64,000 bases of DNA from Sagittula sp048553715 (lineage in GTDB: Bacteria > Pseudomonadota > Alphaproteobacteria > Rhodobacterales > Rhodobacteraceae). Position 1 is the stretch's first letter; every line of letters starts with the position of its first letter. Under the pieces are notes generated by a model, which was given only the letters and a program-made list of their open reading frames with translations, searched no databases and had not been told where the DNA came from. The stretch lies in contig NZ_JBLZNC010000002.1 in the NCBI RefSeq assembly GCF_048553715.1, forward strand, positions 434,001 to 498,000. The letters run 5' to 3'. Positions 8,382-17,411 of the stretch are shown piece by piece. Position numbers and translations under genes: made by a program.

Positions 8382-10823
8382 ATGAGCCCGACCATGTGCT
8401 TTTTGTGCCAATCCCGCGACCCGAACCTGACCAGCTACGACAGCCACCTTGGCGATGCGGCCTCCGAACAGGTCAATCAGGTGTCTGCAAGCCTGCCCAG
8501 CTACACGCTGGATCAGGCCGCCTATCAGCTGACCCATGGCTATTGGGCTGCGACCGGTCGCGATTGGCGGGCCTTTGATGTCGACACCGGCGATACGCTG
8601 ACCTTTAATATCACCGGGTTGGATTCCACAGGACGCGCCACCGCGCTGGACGCTTTTGCCGCGTGGGAGGCCGCCTCCGGTCTGCGCTTCGAGCTGTCAA
8701 GCTCCAGCAGTGCGGATATCATGCTGGGGGACGATTACGGCGGGGCCTATGCCTACTCCTATGTGGCGGGCAATACGATCACCCAATCGCATATCAACGT
8801 GAATGCAGGCTGGCAGGCCTACGGCGGCTACTACCTGCAAACCTATATCCATGAAATTGGCCATGCGCTGGGGCTTGGCCATGCGGGCAACTACAACGGC
8901 GGTGCGGATTTCGGATCGGACGCCCATTATCAACAGGACAGCTGGCAGTATTCGGTGATGTCCTATTTCGGCCAGTGGGAAAATCCCTACACCGATGCCT
9001 CGACCAACTATGTCGGCACATTGCAAATGGCCGATATGGTCGCGATCACCGCATTGTATGGCACGGCCACGAATGTGAACACGGGCGATACGGTCTATGG
9101 CGATGGCACCTCGCTGACGCAGACGGGCATGGATCTGTCCACCTCATGGGCTGTGACGCTGAACGATTCTGGTGGGACCGACACGATTGATCTGGCCAGC
9201 CGGAACAAGGCACAGCGGCTGGACCTGCGGGCCGAGCAGTTTTCAGACATCAACGGCGAGACCGGCAACCTTGGCATCGCGCGCGGCACCGTTATCGAAA
9301 ACGCCATAACCGGCAGCCGCGCCGATCACGTGACAGGCAATGCGGGCGACAACCATATCCAGACCGATGGTGGCGATGATACGGTCATAGCCTCCACCGG
9401 CAATGACACGCTGGACGGCGGCTCGGGCCAAGACCATGTGGAAATGTGGGGAAATTTTTCCGACTTCGGGATTGCGACAGCAACCAGCCTGACCCTCACC
9501 ACCAACGAGTCACAAACCACCCTGCACAACATCGAGACGGTTGGCTTCGTCGACGGGACTGCGGTGGTGGAGCAGACCGCTGCACAGACCGTTCTGCGCT
9601 TTACCCGATCCGGCGACAGCCATGTCAGCGTGCAAGTCACGGTGGATGTGGGGGATGCAACAGAATGGGCCACGCAAACCGATCATTTCGACAGGGACGG
9701 CACGCATTTGACCCGCGTGACCGCCTATGACGACGGGCGGATCGAGACCGAAGACATGACCGCCCCCTCGGATCCCGAGCCCAGCACAGAGACATTGACC
9801 GACGACAGCGGAACCGAGGATTGGACCAGTTGGACCCGCACATGGGATGCAGAGGGCAACCTGACCTCCAGCATCAAAACCATGGATGACGGATACAGGG
9901 TATCTACAAACTATGTGGATGGGGTCGCACGGAGCACGACAACCGAAGATCTGGCCGATCTCAGGGGCTGGGACCGTCAGGTGCAGGCGTTTGACGACAC
10001 CGGCCAATTGACCACCACAGAAACAACCTGGGATGACGGGCGGTTCATGACCGATACCTTCGCCCAAGGCAAACTGAGCCAGCGCACCATCGAGGATCTG
10101 GCCGATTCTCACGCGTGGGAATCCTATACAGACACCTTTGCCAGTGACGGCAGCCTCAGCGCGCGGCTCATGAATTTCGACGTCGGCTATCAGGTGGAAC
10201 GCCATTATGAGAACGGCCAACGCACCAGCACCACGGTGCGCGATGTCGACGATACAATCGGCTGGTCCTCCTATACCGACTATTTCGACGACACAGGGCA
10301 ACGGGTGCGGCAGTTTGTGACGCGCGATGACGGCATGGGCGTCGAAAGCATGTTCGACAGCCACCGCCTGAGCAGCCGAACCTTGCATGACGAGATGGAC
10401 GCCGCCGTCTGGCAAACCGCCACGAATTATTTCGACGCTGCACGTAACGTGGTCCGGCAGGTGCAGCTTCTCGACGATGGGCGTGGCGTTGATATCGGCT
10501 ACACCGACGGGCAACGGACCGAAACCACGGTCAGCGATCTTGCGGATGATTTTGCATGGACCAGCTATTCCGATCACTTCGATCTTGATGGCGCATTGAT
10601 CCGCAAAACCATATCGCGCGACGATGGGCGAGAGGTCGAAACCCTGTTCGAGGACGGCATCAGAACAGAGATGACCGTGGTCGATGGCGCCGACCTATAC
10701 AGCTGGCAAAGCTACACAAACCACTATTCCGACACGGGCGACATGCTGCGCAGGGTGATCACAACAGATGATGGTGAGGAAATCACCGTCCTGTTCAGTG
10801 AACCCGTGAGCGACATCGCCTGA
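8382..10823 (+). CDS. Secreted M10 (serralysin-type) metalloprotease with tandem 49-residue C-terminal repeats
   Basis: About 813 residues. The zinc site HEIGHALGLGH starts at about residue 157, followed by the Met-turn sequence SVMSYFGQ, diagnostic of metzincin M10 proteases. There is no Sec signal peptide; the N-terminus has a CFLC motif. After the catalytic domain come a serralysin C-terminal-like region and a short calcium-binding RTX stretch (GGDDTVIASTGNDTLDGG), which suggests type I secretion. From about residue 429 to the end the protein is a chain of 49-residue repeats (9666-10820), described separately. The start is uncertain: ATG 8382 or ATG 8394 are both possible and neither has a strong ribosome-binding site. 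The gene stands alone, with no secretion genes beside it. Confidence 0.85.
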   Translation: MSPTMCFLCQSRDPNLTSYDSHLGDAASEQVNQVSASLPSYTLDQAAYQLTHGYWAATGRDWRAFDVDTGDTLTFNITGLDSTGRATALDAFAAWEAASGLRFELSSSSSADIMLGDDYGGAYAYSYVAGNTITQSHINVNAGWQAYGGYYLQTYIHEIGHALGLGHAGNYNGGADFGSDAHYQQDSWQYSVMSYFGQWENPYTDASTNYVGTLQMADMVAITALYGTATNVNTGDTVYGDGTSLTQTGMDLSTSWAVTLNDSGGTDTIDLASRNKAQRLDLRAEQFSDINGETGNLGIARGTVIENAITGSRADHVTGNAGDNHIQTDGGDDTVIASTGNDTLDGGSGQDHVEMWGNFSDFGIATATSLTLTTNESQTTLHNIETVGFVDGTAVVEQTAAQTVLRFTRSGDSHVSVQVTVDVGDATEWATQTDHFDRDGTHLTRVTAYDDGRIETEDMTAPSDPEPSTETLTDDSGTEDWTSWTRTWDAEGNLTSSIKTMDDGYRVSTNYVDGVARSTTTEDLADLRGWDRQVQAFDDTGQLTTTETTWDDGRFMTDTFAQGKLSQRTIEDLADSHAWESYTDTFASDGSLSARLMNFDVGYQVERHYENGQRTSTTVRDVDDTIGWSSYTDYFDDTGQRVRQFVTRDDGMGVESMFDSHRLSSRTLHDEMDAAVWQTATNYFDAARNVVRQVQLLDDGRGVDIGYTDGQRTETTVSDLADDFAWTSYSDHFDLDGALIRKTISRDDGREVETLFEDGIRTEMTVVDGADLYSWQSYTNHYSDTGDMLRRVITTDDGEEITVLFSEPVSDIA
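9666..10820 (+). repeat. Tandem 147-bp (49-residue) repeat array inside the M10 protease gene
   Basis: Each unit begins with Trp. Unit starts are at 9822, 9969, 10116, 10263, 10410, 10557 and 10704, exactly 147 bp apart; the last is cut short by the stop codon after 39 residues. A degenerate leading unit starts at 9666 and is 156 bp long. Conserved positions: W at 1, S/T-Y/W-T at 3-5, F/Y at 8, D/G pair near 9-12, DDG (or DVG) at 22-24, F/Y near 31, DG or NG near 33-34, R/T-T-T near 37-40 and D-x-x-D near 43-46. Unit-to-unit protein identity is moderate and DNA has drifted, so the array is old rather than a recent expansion. Confidence 0.9.
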
Positions 10824-10840
10824 CCGGACGGACAACGCAA

Positions 10841-10868
10841 AACGCCCGCACATCATTGCGCGGGCGTT
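10841..10868. terminator. Bidirectional intrinsic terminator between the protease and aspartate kinase genes
   Basis: A perfect 9-bp stem, AACGCCCGC (10841-10849) with GCGGGCGTT (10860-10868), and a 10-base loop. On the minus strand it is followed by a short T-tract, which suits the end of the aspartate kinase transcript; the plus-strand tail is weaker. Confidence 0.65.
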
Positions 10869-10892
10869 CTGAATAACATCATTGGGCCAGTA

Positions 10893-12149
10893 TCAGGCTT
10901 TTTCCAACTCAAAGGCGTCGTGCAGCGCCTGAACGGCAAGCTCCATATACTTGCGTTCGATCAGAACCGAAATCTTGATCTCGGACGTGGTGATGACCTG
11001 AATGTTGATGTTTTCGTCTGACAGGACCTTGAACATCTTGGCGGCCACACCTGCGGCAGAGCGCATGCCGATCCCGACGACCGACACTTTGGCGACCTCG
11101 GTTTCCGCTTCCATGCTTTCGTATTTCAGCGTGCCCGCCGCCTGCGCATCTGCCAGCGCCTTTTCCGCGCGTTTGACCTGATTGACCGGGCAGGAGAACG
11201 TCATATCGGTCACGCCGCCTGCGTGGCCCTTGTAGTTCTCTTCGGACACGTTCTGTACGATCATGTCGACGTTGACGCCCGCATCGGCGAGGGTGCCAAA
11301 GATTGCCGCCGCGATGCCGGGACGGTCCTCGATGGTGACGAGGGTCATCTTGGCCTCGTCCCGCGAATAGGCCACACCGGCCACAACATTGGATTCCATG
11401 ATATCCTCCTCGTCGCAAACCAGCGTGCCGGCCTCGTCGGATTGTTCTTCAAAGCTGCTCAGAACGCGCAGTTTCACCTTGTAGCGCATGGCCAGTTCGA
11501 CCGAACGGGTCTGCAGGACCTTTGCCCCAAGCGAGGCCAGTTCCAGCATCTCCTCAAAGGAAATCCGGTCCAGCTTGCGCGCCTTTTCACAGATGCGCGG
11601 ATCGGTGGTGTAGACCCCGTCCACATCCGTATAGATGTCGCAGCGTTCCGCACCAAAGGCCGCGGCAAACGCCACTGCCGTCGTGTCAGAGCCGCCACGT
11701 CCCAACGTGGTGATCCGCCCCTCGGGCGAAATCCCCTGAAAGCCCGCGACAACCGCGACACGCATCCCCTCGCCGAATTTGGCGGTGATGTTGTCGGTCG
11801 GAATATCCTCGATGCGGGCATTGGCATGGGCCGAGGTGGTCAGAACCGGCACTTGCCAGCCCTGCCAGCTGCGCGCGGGCACGTCCATTTCCTGCAGGGT
11901 CAGCGCCATCAGGCCAGCCGTGACGTTTTCGCCCGACGAGACGACCGCATCATATTCGCGGGCGTCGAACAGGGGCGATGTCTCTTCGACATAGCCGACC
12001 AGCTTGTTGGTTTCGCCGGACATGGCAGAGACGATGACGATCACGTCATAGCCTTTGGCAACTTCGACACCGACGCGCTTGGCAGCGCGGCGGATGCGGT
12101 CCAACGTGGCGACAGATGTGCCGCCGAATTTCATCACGAGAACGGGCAT
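10893..12149 (-). CDS. lysC: Aspartate kinase
   Basis: A 418-residue aspartokinase catalysing ATP-dependent phosphorylation of aspartate, the first step towards lysine, threonine and methionine. It begins with the kinase signature MPVLVMKFGGTSVATLDRI, contains GRGGSDTTAVAFAAAFGA and DVDGVYTTDPR in the catalytic domain, and ends with two ACT-type regulatory domains (about residues 260-418, with RPGIAAAIFGTLADAGVNVDMI and GMRSAAGVAAKMFKVLSDENI). The length fits the monofunctional class with both subunits encoded in one frame. It is preceded by AAGGAA before ATG 12149. The SDR gene upstream is on the same strand with a gap of about 110 bp. Feedback control by lysine and threonine is expected from the family, not visible here. 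Confidence 0.95.
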   Translation of the reverse strand: MPVLVMKFGGTSVATLDRIRRAAKRVGVEVAKGYDVIVIVSAMSGETNKLVGYVEETSPLFDAREYDAVVSSGENVTAGLMALTLQEMDVPARSWQGWQVPVLTTSAHANARIEDIPTDNITAKFGEGMRVAVVAGFQGISPEGRITTLGRGGSDTTAVAFAAAFGAERCDIYTDVDGVYTTDPRICEKARKLDRISFEEMLELASLGAKVLQTRSVELAMRYKVKLRVLSSFEEQSDEAGTLVCDEEDIMESNVVAGVAYSRDEAKMTLVTIEDRPGIAAAIFGTLADAGVNVDMIVQNVSEENYKGHAGGVTDMTFSCPVNQVKRAEKALADAQAAGTLKYESMEAETEVAKVSVVGIGMRSAAGVAAKMFKVLSDENINIQVITTSEIKISVLIERKYMELAVQALHDAFELEKA

Positions 12150-12258
12150 GGCCTCCCTTTCCTTGGGTCGGATGGGGCTTTACGCCGAGGGATGCGGCTG
12201 CGCAAGGGTCAACCGCATTTGGTATACCAATTTCACGACGTCAAAATGCCCCCACCCG

Positions 12259-12903
12259 TCAATAAGGATGGGGGGTGCCGTCGTATGTCTCGAAACAGCC
12301 GGTATTTTCCAGCGAAAGCTCTGTCACGCGGGCCACCAGACCTTCGGCCGATTGCTCCGGCGTGATCTCGGCGCTGTCGCCGCCCATATCGGTTTGCACC
12401 CAGCCGGGGTGATAGATGCCCACAGCGATGCCTTGGTCCTTGAGGTCCGTGGCCAGATTGCGACCAAGGTTCAGAACCGCCGCCTTGGACGCGCGGTAGA
12501 TATAGTTCTTGCCCGGCGCGCGGGTGTCCGACGCCATCTGAGAGCTGATGATCCCGATGCGTGGCGCGTCAGACAGTTTCAGATTGGGCAGCAGCGCCTC
12601 GATCGTCAGGAACACGCCGGTCACATTTACGGCAAATCCCTTGGCCCACATGTCGGCGTCATAATCGTCACCGATGGTCATGCCCTTATCGAGAAACACA
12701 CCGGCATTGCAGACAAGCGCATCCAGCGGCTGGCCCTCTAGCCGCTTTGCCAAGGCCTGAACCGAGGCCGTGTCGGTTACGTCGAGCGGCAGCAGCCCTT
12801 CCTCGTCACGCGCGGTGCCTTGCACCTCGTTACCCGCCTCGGCAAAGGCATGGCGCATCGCCGCGCCGATGCCACGGTTTGCACCTGTAATCAGAACTTT
12901 CAT
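12259..12903 (-). CDS. Short-chain dehydrogenase/reductase (SDR)
   Basis: A 214-residue classical SDR. The NAD(P)-binding motif TGANRGIG is at residues 6-13, CNAG at about 65-68, catalytic Ser near 120-121 and the Tyr136-x-x-x-Lys140 pair (YRASK). ATG 12903 has an AGGAG site; the earlier possible start lacks one. It is slightly short compared with typical 240-260-residue SDRs, with an abbreviated substrate loop, as in C-factor-like or carbonyl-reductase-like members. It precedes aspartate kinase and follows the DUF1178 gene on the same strand, but no shared pathway is evident. Substrate unknown. Confidence 0.85.
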   Translation of the reverse strand: MKVLITGANRGIGAAMRHAFAEAGNEVQGTARDEEGLLPLDVTDTASVQALAKRLEGQPLDALVCNAGVFLDKGMTIGDDYDADMWAKGFAVNVTGVFLTIEALLPNLKLSDAPRIGIISSQMASDTRAPGKNYIYRASKAAVLNLGRNLATDLKDQGIAVGIYHPGWVQTDMGGDSAEITPEQSAEGLVARVTELSLENTGCFETYDGTPHPY

Positions 12904-12960
12904 TCGCGTCTCCTGTCGCAGTTGCAACAGAGGTTAGAACGATTGCTCCGGTCGGAAAGG

Positions 12961-13392
12961 TTAATTGGTTTTGCGCGTCGGCACGAAGGGCAAGGGCGCG
13001 ATCTGGATGCCGTCGTCGATCAGGGCCTTGGCCTCTTCGGGCTTGGCCTCGCCCCAGATCGCACGTTCGGGGGCGTCGCCGCTGTGCATTTTGCGCGCCT
13101 CGGTGGTGAAGTTCCGCCCGACGTAGTCGGTGTTTTGTTCCACATGCGCTTTCAACGCGGCCAACGCCTGTTGTGCCGGGTCTGCTGCGGGTTCTGAAAG
13201 CGGTGCAGGTTTTGCTGCGGCTGTGTCGCCGTGGTTCACACGAGGGGCCATCAGCGCCTTTTCCACCTCGGCAGAGCCGCACACGGCGCAGGCCACATGC
13301 CCCGCCGCCCGCAGCTTGTCGTAGGCTGCAGCGGATTGGAACCAGCTGTCGAAGCTGTGTCCCTGATCGCATTTCAAGGCAAATTGGATCAT
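12961..13392 (-). CDS. DUF1178 family protein
   Basis: A 143-residue protein starting MIQFALKCDQGHSFDSWFQ, followed by CAVCGS. The two Cys segments (KCDQGH and CAVCG) suggest a zinc-ribbon-like N-terminus. The middle is Ala/Glu-rich and probably flexible; the end includes DDGIQIAPLPFVP. These features match the alphaproteobacterial DUF1178 family, whose function is not known to me. It sits 57 bp upstream of the SDR start on the same strand and may be co-transcribed with it. Confidence 0.85.
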   Translation of the reverse strand: MIQFALKCDQGHSFDSWFQSAAAYDKLRAAGHVACAVCGSAEVEKALMAPRVNHGDTAAAKPAPLSEPAADPAQQALAALKAHVEQNTDYVGRNFTTEARKMHSGDAPERAIWGEAKPEEAKALIDDGIQIAPLPFVPTRKTN

Positions 13393-13439
13393 TCCAAACC
13401 CTCAATCGTCCCTTTAATCTAAGTTTATTACCGCCGCGT

Positions 13440-14630
13440 TCAAGCGTTTGGCAGATGTGTCAAAATCTGCTGGCACAGCGCATCTGGCGACACATCCGTG
13501 TGCAGCGCGGCCTGTGCGGCGGCCCCCACGACGGATTGGCGACGGCTGCTTTGCAGGTCAAGCAAGCCACGCGCCAAATCCTCGGCATCTGTGATGTCGA
13601 CCGACGCGCCCGCCGCGCGCAGCCGCCCAAAGGCCGCGCGAAAGTTGCGCACATCCCCGCCATGCAGCAATGCCGCGCCGAAGGCTGCCGGTTCATAGGG
13701 CGTGTGCCCGCCGCGATCCGTCAGCGTGCCACCAATGAACACACGCCCGCAGGAGGCGTACCACAGCGCCATTTCTCCCATCGTATCGGCCAGATAGACC
13801 TCGCCAACCGTGGGATCATCACCACGTGACCGCTGCCCGACGCTCAGGCCCGCCGCCTCGATCTGGCGGCGAATGTCATCGGCCCTGCGCGGGTGGCGCG
13901 GAGCCAGAACCAGTCGCAGGTCAGGTTCTTCAAGCTTGGCAATCAACTGCGCCGATAGGACGGTCTCTTCCTCTCCGGCATGGGTCGACGCCGCAAGCCA
14001 AGTGGCGCTGCGGTCAAGACCCGCGACCGGGGTGACCTGCGGAGGCGTGTAAAAGGCCTTGAGATCCACGACCGGCCCCATGGCCTGCGCCGATGCGCCC
14101 AGCGCGCGGAGCCTGTCCGCTGACCCCTGATCCTGCGCCGACACAAAGGCCAGCCGCCCGAGGATACGCCGTGCCAGTCCCGGCAGCTTGCCCCAGCCGC
14201 GCGCAGTGCCCTCGCTCATGCGCGCACCGATCACCATCACTGGTCCGGGGCAGGACAGAATGCGATGGGGCCAAAGCTCTGCTTCCAGCGTAAGATGCGC
14301 TGTGACGCGCCAGTCACGCATGACACGGCGCGTGACCCAGGCCAGATCGACCGGCGCCACATGCGCCTCCACCCCGTGCAACCCCCACTCGGCCACCATC
14401 CGGCAGCCCGTGTCGGAATTGGTCGTCACCAACCAGCGCTGCTTGGGACGTGCGGCGACCAGACGCTCCAGCACCGGCCGGAAGGAGGACAGCTCGCCGT
14501 TCGAGGCCCCGTGCAGCCAGATATGCCCCCCCTGCCCGCCTGAAGGCTGCGGCACACGCAGGCGCGCGCGCCCGTGCCGGAACACGACCAGCAGCGCAAA
14601 CAGGCTGAGCAGGCATCGGTAAAGCAGCAT
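13440..14630 (-). CDS. 3-deoxy-D-manno-octulosonic acid (Kdo) transferase-like glycosyltransferase
   Basis: A 396-residue GT30-type protein. It has a short N-terminal membrane anchor (MLLYRCLLSLFALLVVFRHG), then LHGASNGELSS, the position of the catalytic Glu in Kdo transferases, and in the C-terminal half LVLAPRHPRR and FIGGTLTDRGGHTPYEPAAFG, the nucleotide-sugar-binding signature. The family moves Kdo from CMP-Kdo to lipid A at the inner membrane. It is somewhat shorter than standard WaaA and has no lipopolysaccharide genes around it, so it may be a second, divergent copy rather than the main WaaA. It lies 47 bp upstream of the DUF1178 gene on the same strand. Confidence 0.8.
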   Translation of the reverse strand: MLLYRCLLSLFALLVVFRHGRARLRVPQPSGGQGGHIWLHGASNGELSSFRPVLERLVAARPKQRWLVTTNSDTGCRMVAEWGLHGVEAHVAPVDLAWVTRRVMRDWRVTAHLTLEAELWPHRILSCPGPVMVIGARMSEGTARGWGKLPGLARRILGRLAFVSAQDQGSADRLRALGASAQAMGPVVDLKAFYTPPQVTPVAGLDRSATWLAASTHAGEEETVLSAQLIAKLEEPDLRLVLAPRHPRRADDIRRQIEAAGLSVGQRSRGDDPTVGEVYLADTMGEMALWYASCGRVFIGGTLTDRGGHTPYEPAAFGAALLHGGDVRNFRAAFGRLRAAGASVDITDAEDLARGLLDLQSSRRQSVVGAAAQAALHTDVSPDALCQQILTHLPNA

Positions 14631-14838
14631 AATTCCGGTCCAAGTCTTTGCGGCGAAGTACGCGGCACCGCCGCTTTAGGCAAGCCTGACACCGTCTTGC
14701 GACAAACAGGATGCAAAAGATGCGGCAACGACTCTACCCATGCGGGAAAAATCACCCATCAATGGCCGAAAGCCGTTTCCAAATGCCGCCGGATTGCTCT
14801 ATCCCTGCGGACTGTAGCTGAAGGAATTTCCGTACACC

Positions 14839-17079
14839 ATGTCGCCCAATACAGAATCGGAAAGCCGCAAGCTTCTTGGCAGGCTGCGCGACACGATGGC
14901 CGAAGACGCTGCCGGACAGGCACGTCTGGACAAGATCACCCATCTGACAGCCGACAGCATGGGCACCGAAGTCTGCTCCATCTACCTGTTCCGCGATCCC
15001 GAAACGCTGGAACTGTGCGCGACCCAAGGTCTGAATGAGGCCGCCGTGCACCAGACCCGCATGAAGCTGGGTGAGGGTCTGGTGGGCCGCGTCGCCCGCA
15101 GCGGCAAGATGGTGAACGCCGCCGATGCCCCCTCGGCACGCGGGTTCCGCTACATGCCGGAGACCGGCGAAGAGATCTATTCCAGCTTTCTGGGTGTGCC
15201 GATCCAGCGGCTGGGCGAAAAGCTGGGCGTGCTGGTCGTCCAGTCCAAAGAGGCGCGCGAATTCTCCGAAGACGAGGTCTATGCCCTCGAAGTGGTGGCG
15301 ATGGTTCTGGCGGAAATGGCAGAACTCGGCGCCTTTGTCGGGGAAGGTGCTGCGCTGAAGCAACGCCACACCCAAGCGGTTTTGTTCCGTGGGGCGACCG
15401 GACAGGAAGGCACCGCCATGGGGCAGGCCTGGCTGCACGAGCCGCGCGTGGTGGTCACCAATCTGGTGGCCGACGATCCCGACACCGAACGCACCCGCCT
15501 GCAAGAAGCGGTGGGCGAGCTGCGGGTGTCTGTGGACGAGATGGTCGCCCGCGCGGTCGGCGATCAGGATCAGGTCGACGTTCTCGAAGCCTACCGGATG
15601 TTTGCCAACTCCAAAGGCTGGCTCAAGCGGATGGAAGAGGACATCGACCGTGGTTTGTCCGCCGAGGCCGCTGTCGAAAAAGAACAATCGCAGGCCCGTG
15701 CCCGCATGGCGCAAGTGACCGATGGCTACCTGCGTGAACGGCTGTCGGACCTTGATGACCTGTCCAACCGCCTGCTGCGCATCCTCACCGGACAGGGCCG
15801 CGAAACCGGTGCGGCCATGCCGGACAATCCGATCCTGATTGCCCGCAACATCGGCCCCGGCGAACTGCTGGAATATGGCCGCTCGCTCAAGGGCGTGGTG
15901 CTGGAAGAGGGATCGGTTGGATCGCACGCGGCCATCGTGGCGCGTGCCTTGGCCATTCCGCTGGTCATCCATGCGGAGCGGATCACCAACGAAACCCTGA
16001 ACGGCGATCTGGTGCTGGTGGATGGCGATCAGGGGATCGTCCATCTGCGCCCCGATGACACCGTGGTCAGCGCCTTCCGCGACAAAATCGCGATGCAGGC
16101 CAAGGCGCAGGAACGCTATGCGGTTTTGCGCGATCAGGACTGCGTCACGGCAGATGGCTGCAGGGTCAATCTGCATATGAACGCCGGTCTTATGGCAGAC
16201 CTGCCGTCGCTGGAGAATTCCGGTGCAGAGGGCGTGGGCCTGTTCCGTACGGAGCTGCAGTTCCTCGTGCGCAACCAGATGCCACGACGGATGGAGCTTG
16301 CCTCGCTTTATGCGCGGGTTCTGGACGCGGCCAAGGGCAAGCGCGTGGTGTTTCGCACGCTGGACATCGGGTCGGACAAGGTCCTGCCCTATATGAAGCC
16401 ACAGGAGGAACCCAACCCCGCGTTGGGCTGGCGCGCGATCCGTGTCGCGCTGGACCGCCCCGGCGTGATGCGCATGCAGCTACAAGCCCTGATGCGGGCA
16501 GCGGACGGGCGCGCCTTGTCGATCATGTTCCCTTTCATCGCCCAGTACGAGGAATACGCCCGCGCCCGCGCCGAAGTGGACACCGTGTTGGCCCGCGAGA
16601 AACGTTTGGGCCATATCGTGCCCGAGCGGCTGGAAATCGGCTGCATGCTGGAAACACCCTCGCTGGCCTTCGCGCCGGACCGGTTCTTTAAAGAAGTGGA
16701 GTTCCTGTCGATTGGCGGCAACGATCTTAAACAGTTTTTCTTTGCCGCCGACCGCGAGAACGAACGCGTGCGCCGCCGCTACGATTCGCTTAACACCTCG
16801 TTTCTGACCTTCCTCGAAGGGATCGTTGCCCGCTGCGAGGCGACCTCCACCGCGTTGTCGTTTTGTGGCGAGGATGCAGGCCGCCCCGTCGAGGCACTGT
16901 GCCTTGCCGCCATCGGGGTGCGCACGCTGTCCATGCGTCCGGCGTCTATCGGTCCGGTGAAATCGCTGCTGATGCGCTATTCTCTTGGCGACGTGCGCCG
17001 CGTGATCGACGAATCCCGCTCGCGCGGCGACCAATCGGTCCGCGAAGCGGTCATGGAATTTTTGCGCGCACACGCTTGA
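14839..17079 (+). CDS. ptsP: Phosphoenolpyruvate-protein phosphotransferase, nitrogen PTS enzyme I (EI-Ntr)
   Basis: A 746-residue enzyme. An N-terminal GAF domain (about residues 20-150, with AGQARLDKITHLTADSMGTE) senses small molecules in this family. Then come the HPr-binding helical domain, the swivelling phosphohistidine domain with the phospho-acceptor His363 in GSHAAIVARA, and the C-terminal PEP-binding TIM barrel (LFRTELQFLVRN, EIGCMLETPSLAF, IGGNDLKQFFFA). It transfers phosphate from PEP to NPr, feeding a regulatory cascade rather than sugar import. NPr and EIIA-Ntr are not in this window. AAGGAA lies about twelve bases before the ATG. A long hairpin follows the gene. Confidence 0.95.
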   Translation: MSPNTESESRKLLGRLRDTMAEDAAGQARLDKITHLTADSMGTEVCSIYLFRDPETLELCATQGLNEAAVHQTRMKLGEGLVGRVARSGKMVNAADAPSARGFRYMPETGEEIYSSFLGVPIQRLGEKLGVLVVQSKEAREFSEDEVYALEVVAMVLAEMAELGAFVGEGAALKQRHTQAVLFRGATGQEGTAMGQAWLHEPRVVVTNLVADDPDTERTRLQEAVGELRVSVDEMVARAVGDQDQVDVLEAYRMFANSKGWLKRMEEDIDRGLSAEAAVEKEQSQARARMAQVTDGYLRERLSDLDDLSNRLLRILTGQGRETGAAMPDNPILIARNIGPGELLEYGRSLKGVVLEEGSVGSHAAIVARALAIPLVIHAERITNETLNGDLVLVDGDQGIVHLRPDDTVVSAFRDKIAMQAKAQERYAVLRDQDCVTADGCRVNLHMNAGLMADLPSLENSGAEGVGLFRTELQFLVRNQMPRRMELASLYARVLDAAKGKRVVFRTLDIGSDKVLPYMKPQEEPNPALGWRAIRVALDRPGVMRMQLQALMRAADGRALSIMFPFIAQYEEYARARAEVDTVLAREKRLGHIVPERLEIGCMLETPSLAFAPDRFFKEVEFLSIGGNDLKQFFFAADRENERVRRRYDSLNTSFLTFLEGIVARCEATSTALSFCGEDAGRPVEALCLAAIGVRTLSMRPASIGPVKSLLMRYSLGDVRRVIDESRSRGDQSVREAVMEFLRAHA

Positions 17080-17127
17080 TCCAAATGTGACCGGCATGTC
17101 TGGAACGGACGGTGGCGATTACGGAAA

Positions 17128-17169
17128 AAGCGCTCCGACCCGGGCGTTTTGCGCCGGATCGGAGCGCTT
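17128..17169 (+). terminator. Probable terminator hairpin after ptsP
   Basis: An 11-bp perfect outer stem, AAGCGCTCCGA (17128-17138) with TCGGAGCGCTT (17159-17169), extended inward by CCGG/CCGG pairing around TTTT. The T-tract afterwards is poor, so it may protect the 3' end or act with other factors. Confidence 0.5.
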
Positions 17170-17411
17170 AAGTACTGCCGACTTTTAGATGTCCCCTACC
17201 TTCTGGTCAGAGACGCTGACCGCACTTCTGCGCGGCAGCAGCCCCACCCCAAGCAGGTCCCACCCTATTTCAGTGGCCTGTCGCGTAGCATTCAGGGGCG
17301 GGCGCCATTCGGGGTCTTCTGCACCCCGCGTGGCCAAAGATTTACGCCTCAGCCCCTAAGAAGAAGTTACCGAAAATATGAAATTCAATTTTCTAACTTT
17401 GACAGAACATG
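17170..17411. other. Intergenic region between ptsP and the EcsC-like gene, with a palindromic element
   Basis: No gene with a credible start is visible. It contains a GGGGT...ACCCC palindrome at about 17320-17340 related to one near 44370, and an AT-rich stretch at 17370-17405. This space separates two convergent genes. Confidence 0.4.

Noticed and set aside
9510..10577. 355-codon frame on the minus strand opposite the protease repeats
   Set aside because: It is low in ordinary protein features and coincides with the codon periodicity of the plus-strand gene; the repeat pattern is only sensible on the plus strand.
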